From Marinomonas sp. UCMA 3892 (GTDB taxonomy: Bacteria; Pseudomonadota; Gammaproteobacteria; Pseudomonadales; Marinomonadaceae): a stretch of DNA of 64,000 bases. Numbering within the stretch: position 1 is the stretch's first letter; every line of letters starts with the position of its first letter. The notes beneath the pieces are model-generated. The model saw only the letters and a program-made list of their open reading frames with translations. It did no database searches and was not told where the DNA came from. Positions 37,125-46,583 of the stretch are shown here, one piece after another. Location of the stretch: positions 186,001 through 250,000 of the forward strand of contig NZ_PTXN01000006.1 in assembly GCF_012726345.1 (NCBI RefSeq), read 5' to 3'. Both the position numbers and the translations under genes were made by a program.

Positions 37125-38597
37125 TTAAAGGGTAATGCCATGACCGAGTTTTTCAGGCATGGTTAAGCTGTCTGCCTCGATACTGGCCACTGGATAAGCG
37201 CAGTAATCGGCCGCATAGTAGGCACTGGCTCTATGATTGCCACTGGCTCCTGTGCCGCCAAATGGCGCGTTACTGGAGGCTCCGGTTGTTTGACGGTTCC
37301 AGTTAATAATGCCAGCACGGCTGTGCTGTAAGAACCACTCGTATTCGTCAACATCATCGGACAGAATCCCTGCCGATAGGCCGAATTTGGTATTGTTCGC
37401 AATGGTCATAGCCTGTTCTAAAGAGTCATAACGAATCACCGTCAGCAAAGGGCCGAAGTATTCTTGATCGGGAAGCTCGTCCAATATGTCTGTAGCATCA
37501 ATAATACCTGGTGTGACAAAGCCAGTTTGGCTATCCCCACGGGTCATTTCTACAATTGGACTGGTGCCTAAGTCGATCAGCTTTTGGTAGGCTTGTAGTA
37601 ATCCATCCGCCGCTTGAGCTGAAACGATTGGTCCCATGAAGGGCTGTTCTTCAGCATCATAACGGTCGATTTTCAGGGCTTTGGTTGCTGTGACTAGGGA
37701 TTGTAAAATGGCATCGCCTAGAGCGCCTTTTGGTAATAATAAACGACGGGCACAAGTACAGCGTTGTCCCGCTGATATAAAGGCTGACTGGATGATTTCA
37801 TGTACGGCAGCACGTTGATCCGCTATTTTCTCCGAAACCAATAATGGGTTGTTGCCGCCCATTTCTAAGGCCAAAATCTTGCCAGGATGACCAGCAAAGT
37901 CTTTATGCAAAATGTGACCTACTTGTGGACTGCCGGTGAAGAATAATCCGTCGATGCCCTGGTGATTGGCCAAAGCAACGCCAGTGTCGCGCTCGCCTTG
38001 AATCAAGTTAACTACGCCTGCTGGTAGGCCGGCTTTTTCCCATAATTGAATGATTAAATCTGAAGTGGCTGGCGCTTGCTCACTGGGTTTGAACACCACA
38101 GTATTGCCAGCAATCAAGGCTGGCACAATGTGTCCATTAGGCAAGTGTCCTGGAAAGTTGTATGGCCCGAATACAGCAACCACGCCATGTGGACGATGAC
38201 GTAGTCGAGCGGTAGCGCCAGGCATTGGGGTGGTTTTTTCACCGGTTCTTTCATGGTACGCCTGTTTGGAAATGGCAACTTTGCCGACCATAGCTGCAGC
38301 TTCGGTACGTGTTTCCCAAATGGGCTTGCCTGTTTCGCGGCTGATGATGGTCGCGATATCTTCGCTGTGTTCTTTTATCAATTCTGCGAAGGCTTCAATA
38401 ACCGTTAATCGTTCTTCCAAAGGGCGATTCGCCCAAGCAGGAAACGCAGAGCGGGCTGCTTGGATGGCTAAACCTACTTGGTCTGAAGTGGCAGCGTTGG
38501 CTTGCCATACTAAACTTGCATCAGCAGGGTCGATAGAGCGGAGTAACTGGCCTTCGCCTGCTAACCATTGACCATTAATATAATGTGCTTGTTTCAT
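37125..38597 (-). CDS. astD: Succinylglutamate semialdehyde dehydrogenase
   Basis: A 490-residue NAD-dependent aldehyde dehydrogenase of the AST pathway. It has FGPYNFPGHLPNGHIVPAL, FTGSPQVG, LEMGGNNPL (general base Glu) and SAFISAGQRCTCARRLL (catalytic Cys). Thirty-three bp upstream of astB, 26 bp after aruG. Confidence 0.94.
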   Translation of the reverse strand: MKQAHYINGQWLAGEGQLLRSIDPADASLVWQANAATSDQVGLAIQAARSAFPAWANRPLEERLTVIEAFAELIKEHSEDIATIISRETGKPIWETRTEAAAMVGKVAISKQAYHERTGEKTTPMPGATARLRHRPHGVVAVFGPYNFPGHLPNGHIVPALIAGNTVVFKPSEQAPATSDLIIQLWEKAGLPAGVVNLIQGERDTGVALANHQGIDGLFFTGSPQVGHILHKDFAGHPGKILALEMGGNNPLLVSEKIADQRAAVHEIIQSAFISAGQRCTCARRLLLPKGALGDAILQSLVTATKALKIDRYDAEEQPFMGPIVSAQAADGLLQAYQKLIDLGTSPIVEMTRGDSQTGFVTPGIIDATDILDELPDQEYFGPLLTVIRYDSLEQAMTIANNTKFGLSAGILSDDVDEYEWFLQHSRAGIINWNRQTTGASSNAPFGGTGASGNHRASAYYAADYCAYPVASIEADSLTMPEKLGHGITL

Positions 38598-38623
38598 GAT
38601 AGCTCCTGTTAATTCGTGCGCAT

Positions 38624-39676
38624 TTATCTTGAATATGGGGATAATTCGACGATTCGAACGGGTTCTTTGTTTGTAATGCAGAGGTTGTCTGCTTCTTCTT
38701 GGGTTAAGGTCATTGCACTACCTGGTGGAATGGTGCGCTGGATTAAGATACACCTGAAATCAGCTACTTTGGCGTTGGATACTAGGTAGTAATTACCTTC
38801 ACTGACGCCTTCTTTTGCGCCTTTAGGTTGGCCTATATTTGCAAGGCAAAGTCGGCTGTCACGGACTGCTCGTATGTCTTGCACACGAGCCTCTAAACTT
38901 GGGCCACCATCAAAAATATCGACGTAGTTTTCGTAACGAAAGCCTTCTTGTTCTAAGAGGCGACGAGCTGGCACCGTATTTTTGTGCACTTGTCCCAAGA
39001 CGTCGCGAGCTTCTTGTGGCAGCAAGTTCACGTAAACTGGGTTGTTTGGCATAAGTTCAGCAATAAACTGTTTGTTACCTTGAGAGGTAAGTTCGTCAGC
39101 CTCTTTAAAGTCAATGGAGAAGAAGTGTCGACCAAGGCTCTCCCATAGAGGCGAAATGCCGTTTTCATCACTTACGCCACGCATTTCCGCGAAGACTTTT
39201 TCTGTAAAGCGTTCGGGAAACTGTGCCATGAACATGAAGCGTGCTTTAGAAAGCAGTTGGCCGTTTTTTGAATGGCGGTAATCTTCTTCTAAAAACAGTG
39301 TGCAGATCTCACTAAATCCGGTGAAGTCATTATTGAGTATCAGTGTTGGAATGGCGTTATGTACGCCAAGTTCACGTGATGCGTGAGTGATGGTTCCCAA
39401 GTGATAGCTGTAGAAGGGTTCATCTAAACCAACCGTAGCTAATATTCCACAGGTACCAACAATGTCACCTGTTGTGGTGTCTTCAAGCACCATCAAATAA
39501 TCTTCATTGTGGGGCTTGGTGACGTTTTCTTTGTTAAAAGAGCGCACTGCGCCATCAATTTTCTTTTGTAGAATGGCTTCATCAGATACCAAGGAGGTAA
39601 AACCAATGCCGGTTTTTTCTGCAAGTCGGTAAAGTGACTTTAGGTCATTCTGACAAATAGGGCGTATGACCATCAT
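38624..39676 (-). CDS. aruG: Arginine N-succinyltransferase, second subunit (AruG-like)
   Basis: A 350-residue AstA-family acyltransferase starting MMVIRPICQNDLKSLYRLAEKTGIGFTSL. It carries FYSYHLGTITHASRELGVHNAIPTL and FDGGPSLEARVQDIRAV. It succinylates the alpha-amino group of arginine with succinyl-CoA. A paralogous subunit, AruF, precedes it, as in pseudomonads, which use an AruF/AruG heteromer. Confidence 0.93.
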   Translation of the reverse strand: MMVIRPICQNDLKSLYRLAEKTGIGFTSLVSDEAILQKKIDGAVRSFNKENVTKPHNEDYLMVLEDTTTGDIVGTCGILATVGLDEPFYSYHLGTITHASRELGVHNAIPTLILNNDFTGFSEICTLFLEEDYRHSKNGQLLSKARFMFMAQFPERFTEKVFAEMRGVSDENGISPLWESLGRHFFSIDFKEADELTSQGNKQFIAELMPNNPVYVNLLPQEARDVLGQVHKNTVPARRLLEQEGFRYENYVDIFDGGPSLEARVQDIRAVRDSRLCLANIGQPKGAKEGVSEGNYYLVSNAKVADFRCILIQRTIPPGSAMTLTQEEADNLCITNKEPVRIVELSPYSR

Positions 39677-39746
39677 GATGGAGTTCCTCGTATTTAATTA
39701 AGCTGCTTTTGACGGTTATTAAGATCATGCAGATCGTTATTATTGT

Positions 39747-40760
39747 TTATAGAGCAACCCACTGGATGCGCTTTCCGGATGAAATACCTAGCCTTTCTTG
39801 AGTTGATTTCTCTAATGCTAACCCTGCTACTTGCGGCTCAGCAGGTGCGGCAGTCACTCTAAAACTCTCTAAATGGCCTGCAGAGATAAGGTGCATCGCG
39901 CCTTTTGATGTTTCTGTTAGCGTTAATGCTTTGTCTATTTTCTGGTTGGTAATGGTGTGCAGGCTTTCTGTTCTTGCTTCGATACTTGGGCCAGCATCAA
40001 ATATGTCTACATAGCCACGGAACTCAAAACCTTCATCTAATAAAATGTCCGCACTCTGACCTGAGTTCTCATGCACTACGCCAATGGCTTCTTGTGCGGC
40101 TTCTGGTAATGTTGGAACATAAATCGGGTAACGTGGCATTAATTCCGCGATGAAATTTTTATTACTAACACCTGAAAGATAGTCGGCTTTCTTGAAGTCC
40201 ATGGTAAAAAAGTGTTTTCCTAAAGCGTCCCAAAAAGCGGAGTAGCCGTGTTTGTCACTTTCGCCGCGCAATTCTGCAAATAAACGCTTAGTAAAACGCT
40301 CAGGATAACGAGCAATAAAGAGTAGGCGTGCTCTGGATAACAAAGACATAGCAAGGGGATTCTGGTGCGCTTTGTCGACCACTAAGGCAATCAGTCGGCT
40401 GGTGCCGCTGTAGTCATGGCACAAGAAAAGAGCTGGAATGCGATTGTGAATTTGCAACTGTGGTGATGCATGAACTACTTCATCAATGCGATAGCTGTAA
40501 AATGGTGTATCGACTCCAACCATAGCATCAATGCCGCAACAGCCAACAATTTCATCATTGCTGGTATCTACTAAGACAAACAAGTAGGATTCGTCGCCTG
40601 GTTGCACGACGTCAGTTTGCAAAGAGCGACGAGATGTCGCGATTTTGTCATTGAGGCGTTCTCTGTTGGCCGGAAAATTTGTGATACCAATTCCTGCTTG
40701 TTGGGCAAGACGTTCCAGCGCGGGAAGATCGGAAAAATCAACTGGTCGTACTAGATACAT
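39747..40760 (-). CDS. aruF: Arginine N-succinyltransferase, first subunit (AruF-like)
   Basis: A 337-residue AstA-family protein starting MYLVRPVDFSDLPALERLAQQAGIG, with FYSYRIDEVVHASPQLQIHNRIPAL and FDAGPSIEARTESL. It is clearly homologous to AruG along its length. It is the first gene of the visible ast unit; the transaminase astC and the deacylase astE, often linked, are absent on both sides. Confidence 0.92.
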   Translation of the reverse strand: MYLVRPVDFSDLPALERLAQQAGIGITNFPANRERLNDKIATSRRSLQTDVVQPGDESYLFVLVDTSNDEIVGCCGIDAMVGVDTPFYSYRIDEVVHASPQLQIHNRIPALFLCHDYSGTSRLIALVVDKAHQNPLAMSLLSRARLLFIARYPERFTKRLFAELRGESDKHGYSAFWDALGKHFFTMDFKKADYLSGVSNKNFIAELMPRYPIYVPTLPEAAQEAIGVVHENSGQSADILLDEGFEFRGYVDIFDAGPSIEARTESLHTITNQKIDKALTLTETSKGAMHLISAGHLESFRVTAAPAEPQVAGLALEKSTQERLGISSGKRIQWVAL

Positions 40761-40915
40761 AGAGAATTCCTGAAAACAATTTAGGGCGATAATAGTTAAG
40801 TATTATTGCTGAGATAAGTAAGGCGTGTAAGAGACTAACTTTCGCATTAGCGACACGTTTTTCTAAATTTTGGCTAATAGTGGTCGATTTTTAAAAAGTA
40901 TAGAGGTTTTGAAGT

Positions 40916-41143
40916 ATGAAAGCGGGCGTTTATCAGCATTACAAAGGGGCGCTGTACTGGGTTGAGCGAGTGGCAAAACACAGCGAAACAGAAGAAGAAC
41001 TGGTGATTTACCAAGCCTTATATGGCGAGTTTGGCTGGTGGGCAAGGCCGCTAAGTATGTTTCAAGAATCTGTTGAAATTAATGGTGAGAGCATTCCACG
41101 ATTTGATTGGGTTAAGGCTGAGCGTGATGATATTAACGGCTAA
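40916..41143 (+). CDS. DUF1653 protein
   Basis: A 75-residue protein of the DUF1653 family ([41 protein letters not shown]). Function unknown. Its stop lies inside an 11-bp hairpin shared with the convergent LysR gene. Confidence 0.85.
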   Translation: MKAGVYQHYKGALYWVERVAKHSETEEELVIYQALYGEFGWWARPLSMFQESVEINGESIPRFDWVKAERDDING

Positions 41144-41156
41144 TAATTAGCCGTTA
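41134..41156. terminator. Hairpin at convergent gene ends
   Basis: TAACGGCTAAT (41134-41144) and its complement (41146-41156). It overlaps the DUF1653 stop codon. There is no long T-run. Confidence 0.55.
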
Positions 41157-41161
41157 TCGTG

Positions 41162-42142
41162 TTAGTCGGGTAAGTGCATCCAAGGAGATTCACGCATAAA
41201 ATAAATGATTTGCTCTCTCAGCCAACGATGAGCTAGATCATTATTAAAACGTTCATGCCAAAAAATATGGATAGGGTGTCGACCACTATACTCATCGAGT
41301 TCCAATACTTCTTTTGGAATAGGCAATAGTTTTACTGGATAGAAGTGGGCTTTTTCGCACATTAATTGTAAAAATAAGTCCCCAATTGAACGGGAAGCAA
41401 CCAATGCCATGCCTCTTTTAACAGCTTGCATCGCCACCATCAGGCTATCAGTCTCTAAATCTGGCTGAATAAAGTACCCTTGCTGTTTGAGCTTTTGTTC
41501 CGTTTTAAAAAAGGTACTATCTCGATTGTTATGCAAATGATGGGTAACCACTTTATGAGACAGTAGCTCTGCCACGGTTAATTCATCTTTGTGATAAAGC
41601 GGGTGAGCTTCACTCAAGATAAAGCAGGCTTCCATATAGCCGATTAACTTACTGCGAACATTATTGGGCGTATCATTAATGCGCATAATACCAAGATCAA
41701 CATTGCCAGAAACTAGCTCATCTAGGCTGTAATCTCCCCATGAACTTATGGCCAATCGCATACCAGGTGCTTGATATTGTAATGAGGCCAGTAGTGGCTC
41801 GATAAAGTTTTCTAAGTCTCCTTCTCCAACACGTAGCTTAATGCGTCGATTTAGATTCTTTAAGTCTAGAGAGTTAGGGCTCATTAATTCAGAAAGAGAG
41901 TTTAAAATAGGCTGAATGAGGTCGTGTAATTCAGAGGCTCGCGCTGTAGGGCTGAGACCATAAGCTTGGCGAGTGAAAAGAGAGTCTTTAAATAACTCTC
42001 TTAGCCGCTGTAAACTCTTGCTGAGTGCGGGTTGCGTTACGCCAAGTCGTTCAGCAGCACGAGATACGCTGCCTTCTTCCATGATAGTCACGAAAGCGAC
42101 GAGTAGCTTAATATCGAGTTTTAAGATGTCGTCTAAATGCAT
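41162..42142 (-). CDS. LysR-family regulator (NodD/LeuO-like)
   Basis: A 326-residue regulator with HTH LDIKLLVAFVTIMEEGSVSRAAERLGVTQPALSKSLQRLRELF, the LeuO/NodD subgroup style, and a C-terminal effector domain. It lies downstream of an RND efflux pair on the same strand, 110 bp away. Target unknown. Confidence 0.87.
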   Translation of the reverse strand: MHLDDILKLDIKLLVAFVTIMEEGSVSRAAERLGVTQPALSKSLQRLRELFKDSLFTRQAYGLSPTARASELHDLIQPILNSLSELMSPNSLDLKNLNRRIKLRVGEGDLENFIEPLLASLQYQAPGMRLAISSWGDYSLDELVSGNVDLGIMRINDTPNNVRSKLIGYMEACFILSEAHPLYHKDELTVAELLSHKVVTHHLHNNRDSTFFKTEQKLKQQGYFIQPDLETDSLMVAMQAVKRGMALVASRSIGDLFLQLMCEKAHFYPVKLLPIPKEVLELDEYSGRHPIHIFWHERFNNDLAHRWLREQIIYFMRESPWMHLPD

Positions 42143-42252
42143 GATCTTCTCAATACGTTAGATAGTTTAAAAACAGGAGCCTTATCTATTCGATAAAGCT
42201 CCACCCCTAAATACAATGGTTAGTTATTATTTAAAGGTACTGTTCAGTAGAC

Positions 42253-45200
42253 TTATTCAAAGTCTTCGTGATGACGATATTTGACTCGGAATAATATTGT
42301 GTAAAACACAGGTACAGCGATCAATGTCAGTATTGTTGCGAAACCTAAGCCGAAGGAAATAACCACAGCCATGCCCTCAAAGAAAGCGTCGTACAATAAT
42401 GGCACCATACCAAGGATGGTGGTGATAGCAGCCATACAAACTGGGCGAACACGACTTACAGCGGAGATGAAAATGGCTTCATATTTCTCTGTGCCTTGCT
42501 CTAGTTCATAGTTTATTTGATCTGCCAATACGATACCATTTTTCACCGTCATACCTGATAAGCTTAGGAAGCCGAGTAGCGCCATAAAGCTGAATGCAGA
42601 GTTCATTACCAACAATCCAGTTGAAACCCCGATCAGTGCTAATGGTACGCAGAACCAAATTGTTAACGGTACGCGAATTGAGTTAAACAGTAAGATGGTA
42701 ATGATAAACATAAACAGGTAACCCATAGGCAAAGCCTTGAATATATTAGCTTGAGCATCGGTACTGCTTTCGTATTCACCACCCCAATCTAATACGTAAC
42801 CTGGCGGTAAATGAATCGCTTCGATTGCGCCACGAGTACGAGAGAAGATCGCCATTGCAGTTTCATCACCCAAAATCTTAGGGTCAGCCATCACAGTGAT
42901 AGTACGTTTACGATCTCTACGTTCAATGATTGGGTCTTCCCACACGGTTTCAAAACCAGATACTAGTGCAGAAAGGGTCACATAAGATCCTGTTGCTGGG
43001 CTATAGATCTGCAAGTCACGAATTTGGTCAATAGAAACTCGTTCATTTTCTGGTGCAGTTCTTACAATTGGTAACAGGTCTGTGCCTTCACGATATAAGC
43101 CAATTTGCGACCCTGTGAAGTTGGTTAACAGCACTTCGTCTAGCTCTTTTTTGCTGATACCTAGACGTCGAGCCTGCGCATCATTAAAGAGAGGGCGAAG
43201 CACTTTAACAGGCTGGCGCCAGTTGTCTTTAATATTTTCAAGGCCACCGTCTTTGCGGTAAATGTCTTGAATTTGTGCGCTCACTTGACGTAAGTACTTT
43301 GGATCTGGACCGCTAATACGAGCTTCAAGCTTAGCACCACTTGCTGGCCCTAATTGTAAACGTTCTAGTTTTACCTCTAGCTCTGGATACTCTTCTTGCA
43401 TTTTGTAATACAGATCTTTGAGTAAGTCTGGAATAACGTCTGTGCTCTTAGTTCGAATGATGAACTGAGCGTAACTAGAGTTAGCTTGCGTCGCATTGTA
43501 AGTAAGCATGAAGCGCAAAGCGCCTTGACCTGTTGTAGATGTCACGTAGTTAATACGATCGTCTTTTAAAAGATCACTTTCAATCTGCTTTACCGTAGCG
43601 TAAGTGCTATCAATATGGGTTCCTTCAGGCATCTGAATGTCCATATAGAACATGGGAGTTGTCGAAGGTGGGAAGAAAGATTGTTTTACAAATTGGAATG
43701 CCCAACCTGCAGTAAACAAACTACCGACCAACAGAATCACCGTTATCCAACGGTAATGCATGGCTTTATCTAATAACCATTTGTAGCCGGTAAAGATAAA
43801 ACCTTTATAAGGATCTTCTAGCTCTTTTGTTGAACCATCTTCATTGTTGGCTTTTTCGATCGTTTCTTTAAAGAATAAATCACAGAAAAAAGGCGTCAAT
43901 GTAATGGCTGTGATCCAGCTTAATAGCAGAGAAATCAACAATACATAGAAAAGTGAGCCAACGAATTCACCGACCGCATCTGGAGATAAACCAATCGGTG
44001 CGAAAGCTGTAACCGCAATGACGGTAGCGCCTAGAAGTGGCCATTTGGTTTGTTTTACAACTGCGCTGGCGGCTTGTAATTTGGTCATGCCTCTTTGCAT
44101 GCCAATGAGCACACCTTCGGTCACCACGATGGCATTATCTACCAGCATCCCGAGCGCTATGATCAAACCACCTAAGGAAATTCGCTGTAGGTTGATATGG
44201 AAGTAATCCATCACAATGAAGGTGCCAAGAATGGTAAGCAGCAGAATGATACCAATCAAGATACCAGAACGAATGCCCATAAATACCAACAGCACTAGGA
44301 TAACGATACCCACGGCTTCAGCTAGGTTAAGTAGGAAATTTGATACGGAGCGCTCAACTTCTTTAGACTGGAAGTAAATCGGTTCCATATTTAAACCAAT
44401 AGGTTGCTGGTATTGTAGTTCTTCAATGCGATTTTCTAATGCTTCACCAATTTTTACGACGTTAACACCCGACGCAAACGAAACACCAAGTAAGAGAGAT
44501 TTAGCACCGTTAAAATCGACAATGTGAGTCCTTGGTTCAACATATTCGCGCTTAATTGTGGCGATATCGCTCAAACGAATTAAGTTACCGTCTGTTGGTG
44601 TTCCAACAATGAGGTTTTCAAGTTCAGAAATATCTTTAAATTCACCGGTAGGGCTTATGCGAATATATTCGCTACCCACTTTTACGCTACCTGCATTGGA
44701 TACGCTATTTTGATTTGATAATAAGGTTTCTAGCTGACTAGGTGCGATCCCCATATTAGTTAGCTTGGAGCGAGAAATCTCAATGGTAACTTGCTCGTTT
44801 TGCTCCGCAGCCACGGTGACTTTAGCAACGCCATCAACAAGAACTAGCTCACGTTTGACATAGTCAACATAGTTTTTTAGGTCTTTATATGGGTAGCCTT
44901 CGCCATTGATCGCCAGCATCACACCGTATACATCACCAAAGTCATCTAAAACGATAGGCGTTGCAACGCCACTAGGGAAAGAGCCGGAAATATCGCGAAT
45001 TTTCTTACGTACTTCATCCCATATTTGCTTTAGCTCTTTTGCTCGATAAGTATCTTTGATCGTCAGTTGAACTTTTGAGTAGCCTGCTTTTGACGTCGAT
45101 GTGATTTTGTCAACGTAAGGTAAGTTTTGAAGTTCGCGCTCAATAGGGTAAGTCACTTCTTCTTCTACTTGTTCTGGTGAAGCACCAGGATAGTAGGTAA

Positions 45201-45342
45201 TGATAAGAGAGTCCTTGATGGTAAATTCAGGGTCCTCTAATTGCCCAAGGCTTGTAAATGCAATGACACCACCAACCAATAAGATCAGCGTGACCATCCA
45301 GCTAGTTACTTTGCGTTTAATAAAATAAGCAGCAATATCCAT
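42253..45342 (-). CDS. RND efflux pump permease
   Basis: A 1029-residue inner-membrane HAE1/RND transporter with 12 helices: helix 1 at about 13-30, a large periplasmic loop, and helices 2-6 from about 340. The GMLVDNAIVVTEG motif holds the proton-relay Asp of helix 4, and a second half repeats the layout (GMTVKNGIVLADQINYELEQ). It starts one base into the adaptor stop, so the two are coupled. No outer-membrane TolC partner is present. It exports drugs or other amphiphiles; specificity is unknown. Confidence 0.93.
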   Translation of the reverse strand: MDIAAYFIKRKVTSWMVTLILLVGGVIAFTSLGQLEDPEFTIKDSLIITYYPGASPEQVEEEVTYPIERELQNLPYVDKITSTSKAGYSKVQLTIKDTYRAKELKQIWDEVRKKIRDISGSFPSGVATPIVLDDFGDVYGVMLAINGEGYPYKDLKNYVDYVKRELVLVDGVAKVTVAAEQNEQVTIEISRSKLTNMGIAPSQLETLLSNQNSVSNAGSVKVGSEYIRISPTGEFKDISELENLIVGTPTDGNLIRLSDIATIKREYVEPRTHIVDFNGAKSLLLGVSFASGVNVVKIGEALENRIEELQYQQPIGLNMEPIYFQSKEVERSVSNFLLNLAEAVGIVILVLLVFMGIRSGILIGIILLLTILGTFIVMDYFHINLQRISLGGLIIALGMLVDNAIVVTEGVLIGMQRGMTKLQAASAVVKQTKWPLLGATVIAVTAFAPIGLSPDAVGEFVGSLFYVLLISLLLSWITAITLTPFFCDLFFKETIEKANNEDGSTKELEDPYKGFIFTGYKWLLDKAMHYRWITVILLVGSLFTAGWAFQFVKQSFFPPSTTPMFYMDIQMPEGTHIDSTYATVKQIESDLLKDDRINYVTSTTGQGALRFMLTYNATQANSSYAQFIIRTKSTDVIPDLLKDLYYKMQEEYPELEVKLERLQLGPASGAKLEARISGPDPKYLRQVSAQIQDIYRKDGGLENIKDNWRQPVKVLRPLFNDAQARRLGISKKELDEVLLTNFTGSQIGLYREGTDLLPIVRTAPENERVSIDQIRDLQIYSPATGSYVTLSALVSGFETVWEDPIIERRDRKRTITVMADPKILGDETAMAIFSRTRGAIEAIHLPPGYVLDWGGEYESSTDAQANIFKALPMGYLFMFIITILLFNSIRVPLTIWFCVPLALIGVSTGLLVMNSAFSFMALLGFLSLSGMTVKNGIVLADQINYELEQGTEKYEAIFISAVSRVRPVCMAAITTILGMVPLLYDAFFEGMAVVISFGLGFATILTLIAVPVFYTILFRVKYRHHEDFE

Positions 45343-46454
45343 TATAGGCCTCGCTCACGTGTCCAAGGGCGAACCTGCATACCTTCATGTAAGCTGTGTA
45401 CGCCTGCCGCAACAACTTGGTCTCCGGCTTCAAGACCTGAAACGATTTCAATTTGATTCCCTTGTAAGGATCCCAATTTTACTTTACGAGCATTTACTTG
45501 CTTGGTGTCTTTATTAAATACCCAAACCGTACTGTTTGATTCTCCGGTTGTGGTGTCTTCGTGGCGAAGAACCGCTTCAACAGGAATGACATAATGTTTC
45601 TTCTGACCTAATAGACGACTTAGATCTATATCTACGTTGGCAGTCATACCTGGTAGTAGCGTATGTTGTAAGCCATCATTACGCTGGATTCGTAATGTAA
45701 CGTCGTAAGCTTTTGTTGTTTGATCTGGTGTGGTTTTGTGTTCTTTATAACTGCCTGTTAATACTTCGTCTGGTGCAACGTCTACAACGACAGTTGGTTT
45801 GTAATCTGAATTAGTAGATTTAATACTGACGACTAAGCTTTCAGGGACTTGAAATTCCACATCTAAATCATCGATGTTTTGTATATGCATAAGTGTTTGT
45901 GTTGCACTTACATATTGGAAGTTTTCTGTAGGAACAGAGGCAACAACCCCCTTGAATGGCGCATATACTTTCGTATATTTAAGCTGGTTTTTTGCGGTTT
46001 CTAGAGCATTATTCATTTGGTCCAATGTTGCTTTGCTTGAATCATACTCAGATTTAGTTGTAGCGTTTTGCTTAAATATTGCTTGAATACGTTTAAATTG
46101 TGCTTCGGCAAGGCTTTGATTTGCTTGTGCAAGTTCAACTTGGAGTTTGAAATCTGTTGGATCAAGCACCGCCAGCAGATCGCCTTTGTTTACACGCTGT
46201 CCAGCGACAACATTTAGTCCCATCAGCTGTCCACCAACACGAAATGCAATATCTGCTTCTTCGCTGGCTTTTAGCTCAGCAGGAAAACGACGGATATTGA
46301 CTGCATCGGTTGACTCAATAGTAATTAATTTTACTGGTCGTATAATTTCTTTTTCCACAGCCACGTCATCTTCGTTCGATGAGCAGCCAGTTAGCAGCAG
46401 TAATGCTGCCAACGTTAAACCAATAATCGTATTAATACGTTTTTGGAAATTCAT
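45342..46454 (-). CDS. RND efflux periplasmic adaptor, lipoprotein
   Basis: A 370-residue membrane-fusion protein with lipobox LLLTGC (Cys24). It shows the usual barrel-sandwich halves (DIAFRVGGQLMGLNVVAGQRVNKGDLLAVLDPTDF and YAPFKGVVASVP), an alpha-hairpin with ANQSLAEAQFKRIQAIF, and the membrane-proximal beta domain ending ALEAG-type (LEAGDQVVAAGVHSLHEGMQVRP). It links the pump to an outer-membrane channel encoded elsewhere. Confidence 0.92.
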   Translation of the reverse strand: MNFQKRINTIIGLTLAALLLLTGCSSNEDDVAVEKEIIRPVKLITIESTDAVNIRRFPAELKASEEADIAFRVGGQLMGLNVVAGQRVNKGDLLAVLDPTDFKLQVELAQANQSLAEAQFKRIQAIFKQNATTKSEYDSSKATLDQMNNALETAKNQLKYTKVYAPFKGVVASVPTENFQYVSATQTLMHIQNIDDLDVEFQVPESLVVSIKSTNSDYKPTVVVDVAPDEVLTGSYKEHKTTPDQTTKAYDVTLRIQRNDGLQHTLLPGMTANVDIDLSRLLGQKKHYVIPVEAVLRHEDTTTGESNSTVWVFNKDTKQVNARKVKLGSLQGNQIEIVSGLEAGDQVVAAGVHSLHEGMQVRPWTRERGL

Positions 46455-46512
46455 TGATTACTCCGTAAAAATATAGGAAATACTTAGATGAATGTATTTT
46501 ATATCTCTATAG

Positions 46513-46569
46513 ATTGGATATAAACTTTTAAATATATATGAAAGATATTCCATATATTGGATATCTTTC
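46513..46569. promoter_or_regulatory. AT-rich direct and inverted repeats upstream of the RND adaptor
   Basis: ATTGGATA occurs at 46513-46520 and 46556-46563. GAAAGATAT (46540-46548) and ATATCTTTC (46561-46569) are inverted. They lie in the 129-bp gap between the upstream LysR gene and the adaptor, so they could be an operator, a LysR terminator, or both. Confidence 0.45.
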
Positions 46570-46583
46570 TTATAGATTATATT

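Noticed and set aside
37125..40760. Recent duplication of the succinyltransferase gene
   Set aside because: The two subunits differ along their full length, and the same AruF/AruG pair is known in pseudomonads, so the duplication is old.
42253..46454. Heavy-metal RND pump
   Set aside because: The permease length and motifs fit the drug-type HAE1 group and no metal-binding signature is seen.
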